NCBI RefSeq assembly: GCF_003285015.1
Contig: NZ_QMFB01000004.1
Location: 348,026 to 412,025, forward strand
DNA from: Paenibacillus contaminans
GTDB taxonomy: Bacteria > Bacillota > Bacilli > Paenibacillales > NBRC-103111
Direction: 5' to 3'
DNA: 64,000 nt
The position numbers and the translations under genes are program-made. Positions within the stretch are counted from its first letter, which is position 1, and each line of letters starts with the position of its first letter. A model generated the notes under the pieces. It was not told where the DNA came from. It made no database searches and saw only the letters and a program-made list of their open reading frames with translations. Positions 51,661-60,578 of the stretch are shown piece by piece.

Positions 51661-53946
51661 ATGAGCAACTTTACCTTTTGGCGTAAAATCAACCTCTCGT
51701 ACAAGCAGCAGCTGTTCGTTTATTCCCTGTTGCTCAGCATTATCCCGGTTCTGCTGGTCGGGTTCGCTTCCTCTTATATATCTACGAAAATCGTGCGGGA
51801 AGAGGTTAATAACAACCAGCAAATGACTTTGCAGCAGCTGCAATATCAAGTCGACACGTTTCTTTACAATATCGAGCGTACCTCCCAGCAGATTGCCGGC
51901 GACCTGACCGTCGAAAAATCGCTGCGGATCGGCATCTCCATGGATAATCCCGAGGCTCTCGATACAACGCTGGACCTTCGCGAACGCATCCGGAATTACC
52001 GCAGCTTCTCGGATATCAGCTTCGATCTATCCCTCGTTTACCTCAAGCATCACTACGTGTACTCGAATCGGGACGGCATCATGAAAGAAGAGGAATTCCC
52101 GTTCTACCAGCTGCTGCAAAAAGAGAAACTTCCATCGGTCGGTTCGCTTGTCATTTCTCCAAACGTTTATCCGAACCAGAAGGATCTCCTGCTGATCAAA
52201 CCGATCCAGAGCAGCGCGGCGCCGCCTGAAGGCATGCTCGTCATGGAAATCGATGCCAAACGCTTTTATGAATTTTTCCTTTCGCTGCAGATCGGTAATA
52301 ACAGCAAGGTGATGATCGTCGACAACCTCGGGCGAATCGTTATGAGCCAGAATCAAAATGAAAGCGGTTCACAGATCAATTCGCTTTCGGCGCTTTACCC
52401 GTTGTGGACCGGAGACGTAACGAATCCGCAGCCGGTTACGATCCAGGACACGAAATATAAAGTATCCGTACAGAAGTCCTCCTTCAACCAGTGGACTTAC
52501 ATTGCCATGACGCCGATCACGGTGCTGAACGCGAAATCGGATGTCATCAGCAAAATCACATGGATCGTAGTAGCGGCCCTCGCCGTGTTATGGAGCGGGA
52601 TTTCCTTCTTTGGCTCGAAGCGCTTGTATTTCCCTATCCAGCGCTTGGCGGTAAAGTTTCTCGGCGCAAATAAAAGCGGTGACGGCTTGCAGGACATCGA
52701 CTATTATATCGACGATACGCTGAAGACCACTCAGCAATTGAAAGATCAAATAAACGACCACCTGCCCGATCTGAAGGGAACGATTCTACTGCAGCTGCTG
52801 CGGGGCGATATTTCGGAGCAGGAATTCCACAATAAGTCGAGGCATTACGACTTTCCGCTCCGCGGCCGTTGGTTTTATGTTTGCGCGGTGCAAATCGATC
52901 AATACGACGCCTTCAAACAGAAATATGTGGGCAGAGACAGACCGCTTATGATGTTCGCCCTCGCCAAGCTCATTCAGGAAATATGCGAGGTTTTCCACCC
53001 TTGTCTGACCGTCGTTCCGCAGCCCGGCCAGGTCGCTTTTATTATGGGCCTGGAGGAAGCGGATACGGATACGGACGCACAATTAAGCGAAGTATGCGAC
53101 GCCATACGCAGCAAGGTGTCGGAATATTTCAACCTGTCCGTCACCGTAGCGATGAGCCGGCCCCACCGCGACCTGCGCAACATAAGCGAAAGCTACAACG
53201 AAGCGTTGGAGCTGCTGCAGTACCGGTTTTGGCTGGGCGAGAACCGGACGGTTTCCGCCCAAAACACGGAGAACCTCGGCTCCATTCAGCAAACGAGCAG
53301 GCAGCTCGGCAAATGGGAAAAGCTGATTGTCAAAAGCATTTCGGAAGGCGAGCTCGCCAAGGCCGAAGAGCAGCTTGACGATATGATTCGAACGATTCCA
53401 AAGACGGAATCGAACTCGACGTTTGCCATCGGTTACTTTGCCCGCCTGATCGGAGAAATCGACGGCCTTCTTGAAGAATCAGGCGCCGAGCTTGGCTCGA
53501 TGTTCGATTACGATCTCTACAAACGGCTTTACGCCTGCGACTCATTAGCCGAGCTGCAGGACTGGTTCGGATCGGAATTTTTTCCTACGCTTCGCACGCA
53601 TATGGGGCAATTAAACGGTTCCCATCGAAAATGGCTCGTTCAGCAAGCGATCGGGTTCATCCACGAGCGTTTCGAAACCGATTTGTCGCTGCAGCAAATT
53701 GCCGACCATCTTGAGGTCCCTGCATATCAACTTAGCCGATTGTTTAAAGACGAGACCGAAATGAACTTTGTCGATTACGTCATTCATTACCGGATATCCA
53801 AGGCGAAGGAGTGGCTGGCGCTTACCGATATGTCCATCAAGGAAATTACCGAGAGACTTCGCTATGCGACTACCCAAAACTTCACCCGCGTGTTTAAACA
53901 AATCACGGGGGTACCGCCTGGCAAATACCGCACCGAGCGGCGCTGA
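51661..53946 (+). CDS. Membrane-bound AraC-type regulator with extracellular sensor
   Basis: 761-aa one-component regulator. Membrane segment near 20-42 (LFVYSLLLSIIPVLLVGFAS), extracellular Cache-like domain (45-290), second segment near 300, linker domain, and C-terminal AraC helix-turn-helix (about 660-755: LSLQQIADHLEVPAYQLSRL, ITERLRYATTQNFTRVFKQI, GVPPGKYR). The start at 51661 has AGGGGG upstream; the frame extends to 51517. It precedes a sugar-uptake operon, which it probably activates; this type of regulator often lies directly upstream of its LplB-YtcP-LplA genes. Confidence 0.9.
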   Translation: MSNFTFWRKINLSYKQQLFVYSLLLSIIPVLLVGFASSYISTKIVREEVNNNQQMTLQQLQYQVDTFLYNIERTSQQIAGDLTVEKSLRIGISMDNPEALDTTLDLRERIRNYRSFSDISFDLSLVYLKHHYVYSNRDGIMKEEEFPFYQLLQKEKLPSVGSLVISPNVYPNQKDLLLIKPIQSSAAPPEGMLVMEIDAKRFYEFFLSLQIGNNSKVMIVDNLGRIVMSQNQNESGSQINSLSALYPLWTGDVTNPQPVTIQDTKYKVSVQKSSFNQWTYIAMTPITVLNAKSDVISKITWIVVAALAVLWSGISFFGSKRLYFPIQRLAVKFLGANKSGDGLQDIDYYIDDTLKTTQQLKDQINDHLPDLKGTILLQLLRGDISEQEFHNKSRHYDFPLRGRWFYVCAVQIDQYDAFKQKYVGRDRPLMMFALAKLIQEICEVFHPCLTVVPQPGQVAFIMGLEEADTDTDAQLSEVCDAIRSKVSEYFNLSVTVAMSRPHRDLRNISESYNEALELLQYRFWLGENRTVSAQNTENLGSIQQTSRQLGKWEKLIVKSISEGELAKAEEQLDDMIRTIPKTESNSTFAIGYFARLIGEIDGLLEESGAELGSMFDYDLYKRLYACDSLAELQDWFGSEFFPTLRTHMGQLNGSHRKWLVQQAIGFIHERFETDLSLQQIADHLEVPAYQLSRLFKDETEMNFVDYVIHYRISKAKEWLALTDMSIKEITERLRYATTQNFTRVFKQITGVPPGKYRTERR

Positions 53947-53966
53947 ATCAAAACGGCATTATTCGT

Positions 53967-54005
53967 AAAATCCTCTACGGACGCGGGTCCGCAGGGGATT
54001 TTTCT
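53967..54005 (+). terminator. Terminator of the AraC-type regulator gene
   Basis: AAAATCCTC/GGGGATTTTT stem with an inner CGGAC/GTCCG stem. Confidence 0.8.
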
Positions 54006-54027
54006 TTGTGCGGCAGGCTTTGTATCC

Positions 54028-54072
54028 CCTTTTGCAAACCTGTTTCCTGAGCCAAATATCCTTTGCATAAAC
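54028..54072 (+). promoter_or_regulatory. Direct-repeat activator sites (candidate)
   Basis: CCTTTTGCAAAC at 54028-54039 and CCTTTGCATAAAC at 54060-54072 lie 32 bases apart, three helical turns, just upstream of the -35. Fits AraC-type binding. Confidence 0.4.
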
Positions 54073-54078
54073 GGAGCC

Positions 54079-54107
54079 TTCCTGTTTATTCGTCTTGTCG
54101 GTATAGT
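54079..54107 (+). promoter_or_regulatory. Promoter of the second sugar-uptake operon
   Basis: -35 TTCCTG (poor), 17-base spacer, -10 TATAGT. Confidence 0.5.
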
Positions 54108-54141
54108 TAGCCCCATAACATCACGGAAAGGAGAAAGCAGC

Positions 54142-54276
54142 ATGATAACAAGTGCTTGTCCGCTTCTTGCAAACGGAAAGGCTTTCAACAAAAGGTTGCT
54201 TCAGATGCCCGGCTACATATATGTGATCAGCTCGCGAAGAGCAGACTTACGCCTAAGGAAACAGAGCATCGGGTAA
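54142..54276 (+). CDS. Possible 44-aa upstream reading frame
   Basis: Begins MITSACPLLANGKAFNKRLL behind the strong ribosome site AAAGGAG and stops inside the ribosome site of the permease gene. It could be a translated leader that couples translation to the operon; no conserved feature proves it is a protein in its own right. Confidence 0.4.
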   Translation: MITSACPLLANGKAFNKRLLQMPGYIYVISSRRADLRLRKQSIG

Positions 54277-54288
54277 GGAGTGAAACCA

Positions 54289-55203
54289 ATGATCAACACT
54301 GCCGGACTTGGCAAAAAGCTTTGGAAAAGCCGTTATATGTACTTGTTCGTGCTTCCGGGAACGCTGTATTTTCTTATATACAAATATATCCCGCTGCTGG
54401 GATCGGTGATCGCGTTCCAAAATTACAACCCGTTCGAAGGCATGCTCCATAGCGAGTGGGTCGGATTGGATCATTTTTATCGTATTTTCGACAATACGGA
54501 AGTGATCCGCGTGCTCTATAATACGTTGACCCTCTCCTTCCTTCAGATCGCGTTTGCGTTCCCCGTGCCGGTTTTATTGGCTGTCATGCTGAATGAAGTG
54601 CGGGGCGAATTTTTCAAAAGACTGATCCAGTCGATCATCTACTTGCCGCACTTCCTGTCATGGGTCGTCGTCGTCGGCATCGTCACCCTATTTTTGCGAA
54701 GCGACGGGCTGATCAATTCGATGCTGCACGAATGGTTCGGCATGCAGCCTATCGCTTTCCTCCAATCCGAAGCCTTTTTTAAGCCGCTGCTTGTGCTGGA
54801 AGTAATCTGGAAGGAAGCGGGCTGGGGGACGATCATCTTTTTGGCGGCGCTTTCAGGCGTGAATCCGGAATTGTATGAGGCTTCCGTGGTTGACGGGGCC
54901 AACCGGATGAGAAGAATATGGCATATCACGCTGCCCGCCATTCGGAGCACCGTCATTATTCTGCTTATTTTACGGCTCGGCCAAGTGCTGGACAATGGCT
55001 TCGAGCAAGTGTTTCTGATGCTTAATCCGTATGTCGATCAAGTCGGCAACGTGCTTGATACCTATGTGTATTACAAGGGCATCCAACAATCCGACTTCAG
55101 CTTCGCCACCGCCGTAGGGTTATTCAAATCCGTCGTCGGGATGATCCTCGTCATCGCAGCCAACCGCTTGGCCAAACGATTCGGCGAGGAAGGCATTTAT
55201 TAG
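54289..55203 (+). CDS. Carbohydrate ABC transporter permease (LplB-like), second system
   Basis: 304-aa first membrane subunit. N-terminal MYLFVLPGTLYFLIYKYIPL, EAA loop ELYEASVVDGANRMRRIWHI and C-terminus RFGEEGIY are typical. The start at 54289 has AAGGAG seven bases upstream; a GTG at 54280 lies within that site. First main gene of an operon with the YtcP-like permease and a binding protein; same architecture as the left-end system but reversed strand. Confidence 0.92.
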   Translation: MINTAGLGKKLWKSRYMYLFVLPGTLYFLIYKYIPLLGSVIAFQNYNPFEGMLHSEWVGLDHFYRIFDNTEVIRVLYNTLTLSFLQIAFAFPVPVLLAVMLNEVRGEFFKRLIQSIIYLPHFLSWVVVVGIVTLFLRSDGLINSMLHEWFGMQPIAFLQSEAFFKPLLVLEVIWKEAGWGTIIFLAALSGVNPELYEASVVDGANRMRRIWHITLPAIRSTVIILLILRLGQVLDNGFEQVFLMLNPYVDQVGNVLDTYVYYKGIQQSDFSFATAVGLFKSVVGMILVIAANRLAKRFGEEGIY

Positions 55204-55235
55204 CTGCCGATCCAGAAACGAGGTGTGAATCAACG

Positions 55236-56105
55236 ATGCTCCACAAAACGTTAGGCGACCGGGTCATGGACGGCATTAACGCCCTGCTGCTCGTTATTAT
55301 TGCGGCGGCGATGGTTGTACCGTTCCTGTACATCTTCTCGGTGTCGTTCTCGTCCATGGAAACGTTCCTGCAGAACGACATTATACTGTGGCCGAAGGAA
55401 TGGGCCTTGGATTCCTACCGCTACATTTTATCGAACGACCGCTTTATACACTCAATCTATACGACGATTTTCATTACGGTTCTGGGCACCTTATGCAATC
55501 TCGCTTTTACGTCGACGATGGCTTACGGCTTATCGCGGCCGTTCTTCGGCAGGAACGTCATACTGTTTCTCGTGCTGTTCACGTTCCTGTTCAGCGCCGG
55601 CATTATTCCGACGTATTTGATCGTCAAAGCGACCGGCCTGATCGATTCCGTGTGGGCGCTTATTATTCCGGTTTTGATCAGCCCGTGGAATTTGATCGTG
55701 TTCCGGCAATTTTTCCGCAGTATCCCGGAGGAGCTGAATGAAGCGGCGTTAATTGACGGGGCCGGAGAGTTCAAAATCTTCTACCAAATCATTTTGCCGC
55801 TCTCCAAGCCGGCGCTGGCCACCTTCGGACTTTTTTATGCGGTCGCTCATTGGAATTCTTACTTTACCGGGATTTTATATTTGAACGACCCTTCCCGGTG
55901 GCCGATTCAAGTGCTGCTGCGGCAAATTGTCGTCGTCAACGATTCGAGCACCCTGCAGGCCCAGCAAATGCTGACCGCTCCACCGCCTGCGGAAACCGTG
56001 CAAATGGCCGCCATTTTGCTTGCTACCGTGCCGATTCTCATTTTGTATCCGTTTCTGCAAAAGCATTTCGCTAAGGGGGTGATGCTCGGATCGGTTAAAG
56101 GCTGA
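55236..56105 (+). CDS. Carbohydrate ABC transporter permease (YtcP-like), second system
   Basis: 289-aa second membrane subunit with about six helices. EAA loop ELNEAALIDGAGEFKIFYQI; C-terminus QKHFAKGVMLGSVKG as in the first system. GAGGTG lies upstream. 32 bases follow the LplB-like stop. Confidence 0.92.
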   Translation: MLHKTLGDRVMDGINALLLVIIAAAMVVPFLYIFSVSFSSMETFLQNDIILWPKEWALDSYRYILSNDRFIHSIYTTIFITVLGTLCNLAFTSTMAYGLSRPFFGRNVILFLVLFTFLFSAGIIPTYLIVKATGLIDSVWALIIPVLISPWNLIVFRQFFRSIPEELNEAALIDGAGEFKIFYQIILPLSKPALATFGLFYAVAHWNSYFTGILYLNDPSRWPIQVLLRQIVVVNDSSTLQAQQMLTAPPPAETVQMAAILLATVPILILYPFLQKHFAKGVMLGSVKG

Positions 56106-56212
56106 CAGCCCGAATTCGAGATAGAAAGATCGGATGCTCGGGCATAGGATCGGTTGTCCGGTTCCGGCATTTTTGTTAAGCTTATTATTCCATATGGAGG
56201 TGCAGGGTCAAG

Positions 56213-57796
56213 ATGAGAAAAGGACTTATCGTTCTAATGACGGGATGCTTCTCGCTTACGGCAGTTGCGTGTTCGGGTGGAGGAAACAGCAGCAGCAGTC
56301 CCGCTGCAAGCGCCGGCCCGAAGGATTCTCCGGCAGCCACTGCGGCGAGCAAAAAGCCCTATGAAATCAGCTTCATGAATTTTGCTTATACGATTTTCCC
56401 GCCGGCCCAAGGCAAAGCACTAGATGCGATCAAAGAAAAGTTTAACGCAGACGTAAAATCGCAGTTCGTGCTTGCCGCAGATTATAACAATAAGCTGAGC
56501 GTCGTCATGGCTTCCGGCAATATGCCGGATGTCGTCTCCATCATGAACGCCGATTCGAACTATTACAAATGGGCCAAGCAAGGAGCCTTCCTGCCGCTGA
56601 ACGACTATATCGACAAATATGAGTCGCTCAAGGCTGTCCCTGAGTCCATCTACAACCAGTTCAAGGTGGACGGCAAAATATACAGCATTCCGATGTACGC
56701 TCCGACCTATTCCTTTAGCGGTTTGATCCGTCAGGACTGGCTCGACAAGCTCGGGCTCAAAATGCCGACGAACTACGAGGAACTGAAAAACGTAGCGATC
56801 GCCTTCACCAAGAACGATCCGGACGGGAACGGCAAAGACGATACGTACGGCTTCGCGCTTAGCGAAAATTTCGGACAAGGCTACGATATGGGCGCCTACT
56901 GGTCCAGCGGCTGGTACCACAAAAACAAAGACGGGCAATATATACCCGGCATTATCGGACCCGGAGAGAAAGAAATCATCCAAACGCTTGCGGACGCTTA
57001 TGCGCAAGGTGCGGTTACGAAAGACTTTGCCGTTCTGAACTGGGCTCAAGGAAATAAAGAGTTTTATTCCGGTAAAGCGGGCATTTTCATCGGCACTCCG
57101 GTAGGGATGGTTGAAGATTATTACCTTGGCTTGTTGAAAGTAAATCCGAATGCGAAGCTGGCTTCCATTCCGTTCTTCGTTTCGCCCGACGGCAGACAAG
57201 GCAGCTTGAAAGCGCCCGGATATTTCGGCTTAACGACGCTTTCCTCCAAGCTGAAGAGCGATCCGGATAAAGTGACCCGTATTCTGGATATGCTTGATTA
57301 CGGCCGCCAATTCATCCCGATGAGCGAGCGGAATCCTCAGAACGAGCGTTTCGACTGGCTGATGGGCAAAGAAGGCGTCGGCTACGACATGAAGGACGGC
57401 AAAGTCGTCATGAAGCAGGGATCCGAAGCGGTCACCCCTGTCCAATATTTGATGCAGAGACATGAGTTCTGGAAGCCTTGGTCTCCTAACAATGAAGCGA
57501 ACGAGTACCCGAAAACGTACAATTCGCCGGAAATGCAGCAGATGATACAAGGCATCGTCGATATGGAGAAAACGTACAACAAGCAGCCGTACGACGACCC
57601 GAGCCTCGGCATTTATTCCGAAACCAAAGCGCAAAAAGGCGCGGAGCTGGATAAATTCATCTACGGCGAGCTGACGAAAATGGTTGCCGGCCAGCGTCCC
57701 GTCTCCGATTGGGACAAAATGGTTCAGGAATGGATGGACCGCGGAGGCGCGCAGGTTATTAAAGAAGTGAACGATGGCATTAACGCGCGCAAGTAA
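56213..57796 (+). CDS. Extracellular sugar-binding lipoprotein (LplA-like), second system
   Basis: 527-aa substrate-binding lipoprotein. Lipobox LTAVAC (Cys20) then a Ser/Ala-rich linker. The mature part starts KPYEISFMNFAYTIFPPAQG and contains DPDGNGKDDTYGFALSENFG, a calcium-binding-like loop common in this family. GGAGGTG lies before the ATG. The 107-base gap to the permease gene has no terminator. The sugar is unknown. Confidence 0.93.
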   Translation: MRKGLIVLMTGCFSLTAVACSGGGNSSSSPAASAGPKDSPAATAASKKPYEISFMNFAYTIFPPAQGKALDAIKEKFNADVKSQFVLAADYNNKLSVVMASGNMPDVVSIMNADSNYYKWAKQGAFLPLNDYIDKYESLKAVPESIYNQFKVDGKIYSIPMYAPTYSFSGLIRQDWLDKLGLKMPTNYEELKNVAIAFTKNDPDGNGKDDTYGFALSENFGQGYDMGAYWSSGWYHKNKDGQYIPGIIGPGEKEIIQTLADAYAQGAVTKDFAVLNWAQGNKEFYSGKAGIFIGTPVGMVEDYYLGLLKVNPNAKLASIPFFVSPDGRQGSLKAPGYFGLTTLSSKLKSDPDKVTRILDMLDYGRQFIPMSERNPQNERFDWLMGKEGVGYDMKDGKVVMKQGSEAVTPVQYLMQRHEFWKPWSPNNEANEYPKTYNSPEMQQMIQGIVDMEKTYNKQPYDDPSLGIYSETKAQKGAELDKFIYGELTKMVAGQRPVSDWDKMVQEWMDRGGAQVIKEVNDGINARK

Positions 57797-57894
57797 AAGC
57801 GTCAATAATAGATACCTACCGCATCTTTGACGACTGAGTTTACCGAAAACATCGAACTATCAGCTCAGCTGAGATCACCTTTCTAAGGTTATTA

Positions 57895-57940
57895 GAAAAA
57901 GACACGTTCGCCGATCGCTTTCGGCTGACGTGTCTTTTTT
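57895..57940. terminator. Bidirectional terminator between convergent genes
   Basis: GACACGT/ACGTGTC stem with inner CCG/CGG pairing; T run on the plus strand and A run on the other side. Confidence 0.8.
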
Positions 57941-57964
57941 GAACGAGTTCCACTTTGGGATCAA

Positions 57965-58966
57965 TCATGATGTCCCTGTGCTTTTTGCCGATTTCAATAT
58001 CCAATCCGCCAAACTATTTATTTGTCCTTTCACGGCAATCGGATCGCGAAACCATGACTGATTTTCATTCCACAGGTACACTTTGCCATCCCGAACCGCA
58101 GGCAATTTGCCCCAAATCGGATCGGCCTGCAATTGCTCCAACGTCGATGCTGTTGTCAGAATCAAATAATCTCCGGTATATTCAGGCAGCATCTCCAGCG
58201 AAAATTCATAATACGACTCCGTCAGCATATGCTCTGGAATTGCCGAAGGCGGGTTTGCGCCTAATATTTCATACATGATTCGGCCGCCGCGCCCCGACTT
58301 CGGTCCGAACAAAAATACAGTGCCGTCGTATTCCTGCATGACGGATACGGTCTCCCCCTTACCGAGCGCCGCCTGTACCGCATCGCGCAATTTGCCGGCT
58401 TGACTCTCAAAATCGGCAATCCATCGTTCGGCCGCATCCTTTTTGTTCAACAAATCGCCGAAATAACGCATTTCCTCCTGAATGGAAGGAAAGCTATTGT
58501 AAGGCATGGCCACCGTCGGCGCAATCTTCGAGTACTTATCCACCGTTTCTTGTTTGTTAATTTGCGTAATGATTAAATCGGGTTCCAATGTAAGCATGGC
58601 TTCCAGCGAATCGGCCACATCCGTCACACCGTTAAGCATCCCTTCCAAATATGGACTTTTCATCAAAAAAGTTTCCGATGCAACGGGTTGAACGCCAAGC
58701 GCCAACACGGTTCCCAAATATGCCGGGGCTGCCACACGCTGCGGACGTTCAGGCACTTCCACATCGCCGATCACGGTCGTAACGGTTCGTTTTTTGCCGT
58801 TCGGCACCTCCGTCTCGACTTGTGCCGAATTCGATGCTTGCTTTGCAGGATTATTTGCCGCATCGTTACTTCCTCCTGAGCCTTGCGAGGAAGTCCCGCA
58901 TGCCGACGCCGCCATCGTCAGACACAACAGCGCAGTCGCTAACAGATTTCTTTTCAGCCTTGCCAT
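57965..58966 (-). CDS. Iron-siderophore-type binding lipoprotein (FecB/FhuD-like)
   Basis: 333-aa lipoprotein when translated from ATG 58966, which has GTGGAGG upstream. Lipobox AASAC (Cys23), Gly/Ser/Asn-rich linker, then VIGDVEVPERPQRVAAPAYL, LEPDLIITQINKQETVDKYS and LPAVRDGKVYLWNENQSW, typical of class III helical-backbone binding proteins for iron chelates. A Fur box 26 bases upstream predicts iron repression. No permease genes are in the window. In frame with the AraC-type sequence upstream. Confidence 0.85.
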   Translation of the reverse strand: MARLKRNLLATALLCLTMAASACGTSSQGSGGSNDAANNPAKQASNSAQVETEVPNGKKRTVTTVIGDVEVPERPQRVAAPAYLGTVLALGVQPVASETFLMKSPYLEGMLNGVTDVADSLEAMLTLEPDLIITQINKQETVDKYSKIAPTVAMPYNSFPSIQEEMRYFGDLLNKKDAAERWIADFESQAGKLRDAVQAALGKGETVSVMQEYDGTVFLFGPKSGRGGRIMYEILGANPPSAIPEHMLTESYYEFSLEMLPEYTGDYLILTTASTLEQLQADPIWGKLPAVRDGKVYLWNENQSWFRDPIAVKGQINSLADWILKSAKSTGTS

Positions 58967-59962
58967 ATCATTTCCTCCACCTGATAGTTGTTGATAATGA
59001 TTATCATTACTAACAACATGATACATTGCCGGATGAGAGGCAACAAGGGACAAATCCGCCCAATTTATTGCACTTTTCGAACCTGCATAACGATTGTCCT
59101 TGCGGTATTGCACCGGAGTACTGCCTGTCTGTTTCTTAAACATCCGGTTAAAATAAGCGGTGTCCGGATAACCGACATAAGCCGCGACTTCCTGCACCGT
59201 CGCTGCGGTATCGCGCAGCAGCTTTCGTGCCAGGTCCATACGCAGCCGAATCACATAATCGAGCGGGCTGCACCCCATCTGCTCTTTGAATTTTCTCGAA
59301 ATATATTGCGGCGTATAATTCATTTGCCGAGCCAAACGTTCCACGGAAATCATCTCACGATAATTCCTTATCGTATAACGGATCACTTGCTCGGCCAACG
59401 ACGGAACGCACACATGCTCCGTCCGCTCCTGTAACGCCGCATGCGCGAAACGGATGAATTCCCCTTTGGCCATCAGACGCCTTAATCCGTCTGCCTTCCC
59501 GCCGTTTTTTTCTGAGCCGGGCCGCCCGTCGTCCCATCCGCCTCCCCGCTGCCAGTTTTCAAACATGGTTTCGAGCATCTCGAGCAAAGCGAGCGGTTCG
59601 GACGGCGACAACCCCCAGTTTTCCATAAACGGATTGTCCGTTTGCATCATCATATGAAACTCCTGTAACGCCGAAGCCGGCAGCGAAGCTTTATATAAAA
59701 TCATATAAACGTCAAGCAAGCCGTCAGATTGAACGGTTACCCGTTTCCCTTTGCCGATATGCAGCAAATGAAAACGTTCGGACAGCCATACATCGCCGTC
59801 GGCCCACAGTTCCGCACGTTCATTTGCCGCAACTATAAACATGCTTGCCGGCGTTACATAATCGCGAATTTCGTCGCCGCGCCCGATTCGTTTCATCCGA
59901 ATATCCAGCACCCGAACGATAACTTGATTCCACAGCTGAATTTGCTCGCTAATGTTCATCAC
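57965..59962 (-). CDS. AraC-type regulator reading in frame into a FecB-like lipoprotein
   Basis: One uninterrupted 665-codon frame. Residues 1-295 are an AraC-type regulator: cupin-like N-terminus and helix-turn-helix region MISVERLARQMNYTPQYISR, ATVQEVAAYVGYPDTAYFNR, GSTPVQYRKDNR. About 40 codons of unlike sequence follow, then a complete lipoprotein with signal peptide. Those codons cover a perfect Fur box and a ribosome site, so the lipoprotein is probably also made alone from 58966 and the regulator has lost its stop codon or forms a fusion. Btr-type regulators (AraC plus binding domain, no signal peptide) are a known comparison. The start is GTG 59962 or ATG 59959. Confidence 0.7.
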   Translation of the reverse strand: MMNISEQIQLWNQVIVRVLDIRMKRIGRGDEIRDYVTPASMFIVAANERAELWADGDVWLSERFHLLHIGKGKRVTVQSDGLLDVYMILYKASLPASALQEFHMMMQTDNPFMENWGLSPSEPLALLEMLETMFENWQRGGGWDDGRPGSEKNGGKADGLRRLMAKGEFIRFAHAALQERTEHVCVPSLAEQVIRYTIRNYREMISVERLARQMNYTPQYISRKFKEQMGCSPLDYVIRLRMDLARKLLRDTAATVQEVAAYVGYPDTAYFNRMFKKQTGSTPVQYRKDNRYAGSKSAINWADLSLVASHPAMYHVVSNDNHYQQLSGGGNDMARLKRNLLATALLCLTMAASACGTSSQGSGGSNDAANNPAKQASNSAQVETEVPNGKKRTVTTVIGDVEVPERPQRVAAPAYLGTVLALGVQPVASETFLMKSPYLEGMLNGVTDVADSLEAMLTLEPDLIITQINKQETVDKYSKIAPTVAMPYNSFPSIQEEMRYFGDLLNKKDAAERWIADFESQAGKLRDAVQAALGKGETVSVMQEYDGTVFLFGPKSGRGGRIMYEILGANPPSAIPEHMLTESYYEFSLEMLPEYTGDYLILTTASTLEQLQADPIWGKLPAVRDGKVYLWNENQSWFRDPIAVKGQINSLADWILKSAKSTGTS
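58992..59006 (-). promoter_or_regulatory. Fur box (perfect 7-1-7)
   Basis: TGATAATGATTATCA, an exact match to the Fur/Per-type consensus TGATAATNATTATCA, inside the continuous AraC-lipoprotein frame and just ahead of the lipoprotein ribosome site. Confidence 0.85.
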
Positions 59963-59988
59963 AATGCCGCTTGACGGACGTTATACTC

Positions 59989-60474
59989 TTATCCGCCAAT
60001 TCGCTCCTCCCACCGTTTGCACTTTTTCTCATGACAGGTTGCGTATGTGCCGATAAAATCAAGCTGTTGATCCAAAACTTGAAAACCGAGCTCGCGGCTT
60101 ACATGGCGTTCCAATTCCGATAACCAAGCCTCGTTCACCTTCTCTACCGAACCGCAATCCTTGCAAATCAAATGAGAGGGTGAATGCTCCGATTCCTCGC
60201 CGCGGAACCCGAATCGGGTCGACTTGTCGTTAAAAGCGAATTTCCGTACGATACGCAGCTCGCTAAACAAATCCAACGTGCGATAAACGGTGGCTAATCC
60301 GATGGAAGAATAGTTGCGTTTGATCTTCATAAAAATTTCCTCCGCCGTCACATAACCCGTATCTTCTTCTACCAATACTTCCAAAGTCATTGCACGCTGC
60401 TTTGTCAACTTGTACCCGTGCAATTGAAGCTTGTGAGCGACCTGATTCAACTGGTCCGACGATAATTCCATCAT
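59989..60474 (-). CDS. Fur-family iron-responsive regulator
   Basis: 161-aa metalloregulator. Winged-helix DNA-binding part with LTKQRAMTLEVLVEEDTGYV and SSIGLATVYRTLDLFSELRI; metal-binding part with HSPSHLICKDCGSVEKVNEA and a C-terminal TCHEKKCKRW cysteine pair for structural zinc. The start at 60474 has AAGGAGG upstream; the frame extends to 60519. Neighbouring Fur boxes and iron genes support Fur rather than PerR or Zur; the regulated sites next to it suggest local control. Confidence 0.9.
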   Translation of the reverse strand: MMELSSDQLNQVAHKLQLHGYKLTKQRAMTLEVLVEEDTGYVTAEEIFMKIKRNYSSIGLATVYRTLDLFSELRIVRKFAFNDKSTRFGFRGEESEHSPSHLICKDCGSVEKVNEAWLSELERHVSRELGFQVLDQQLDFIGTYATCHEKKCKRWEERIGG

Positions 60475-60578
60475 TCTGACGCCTCCTTCCCATCCATTCC
60501 ATGATAAAACGCAAACCAACCGTTTCTGTCAAATGACGAAGGTGGACATAACGCCTGACGTTGCGCTTACGGGTGTTG

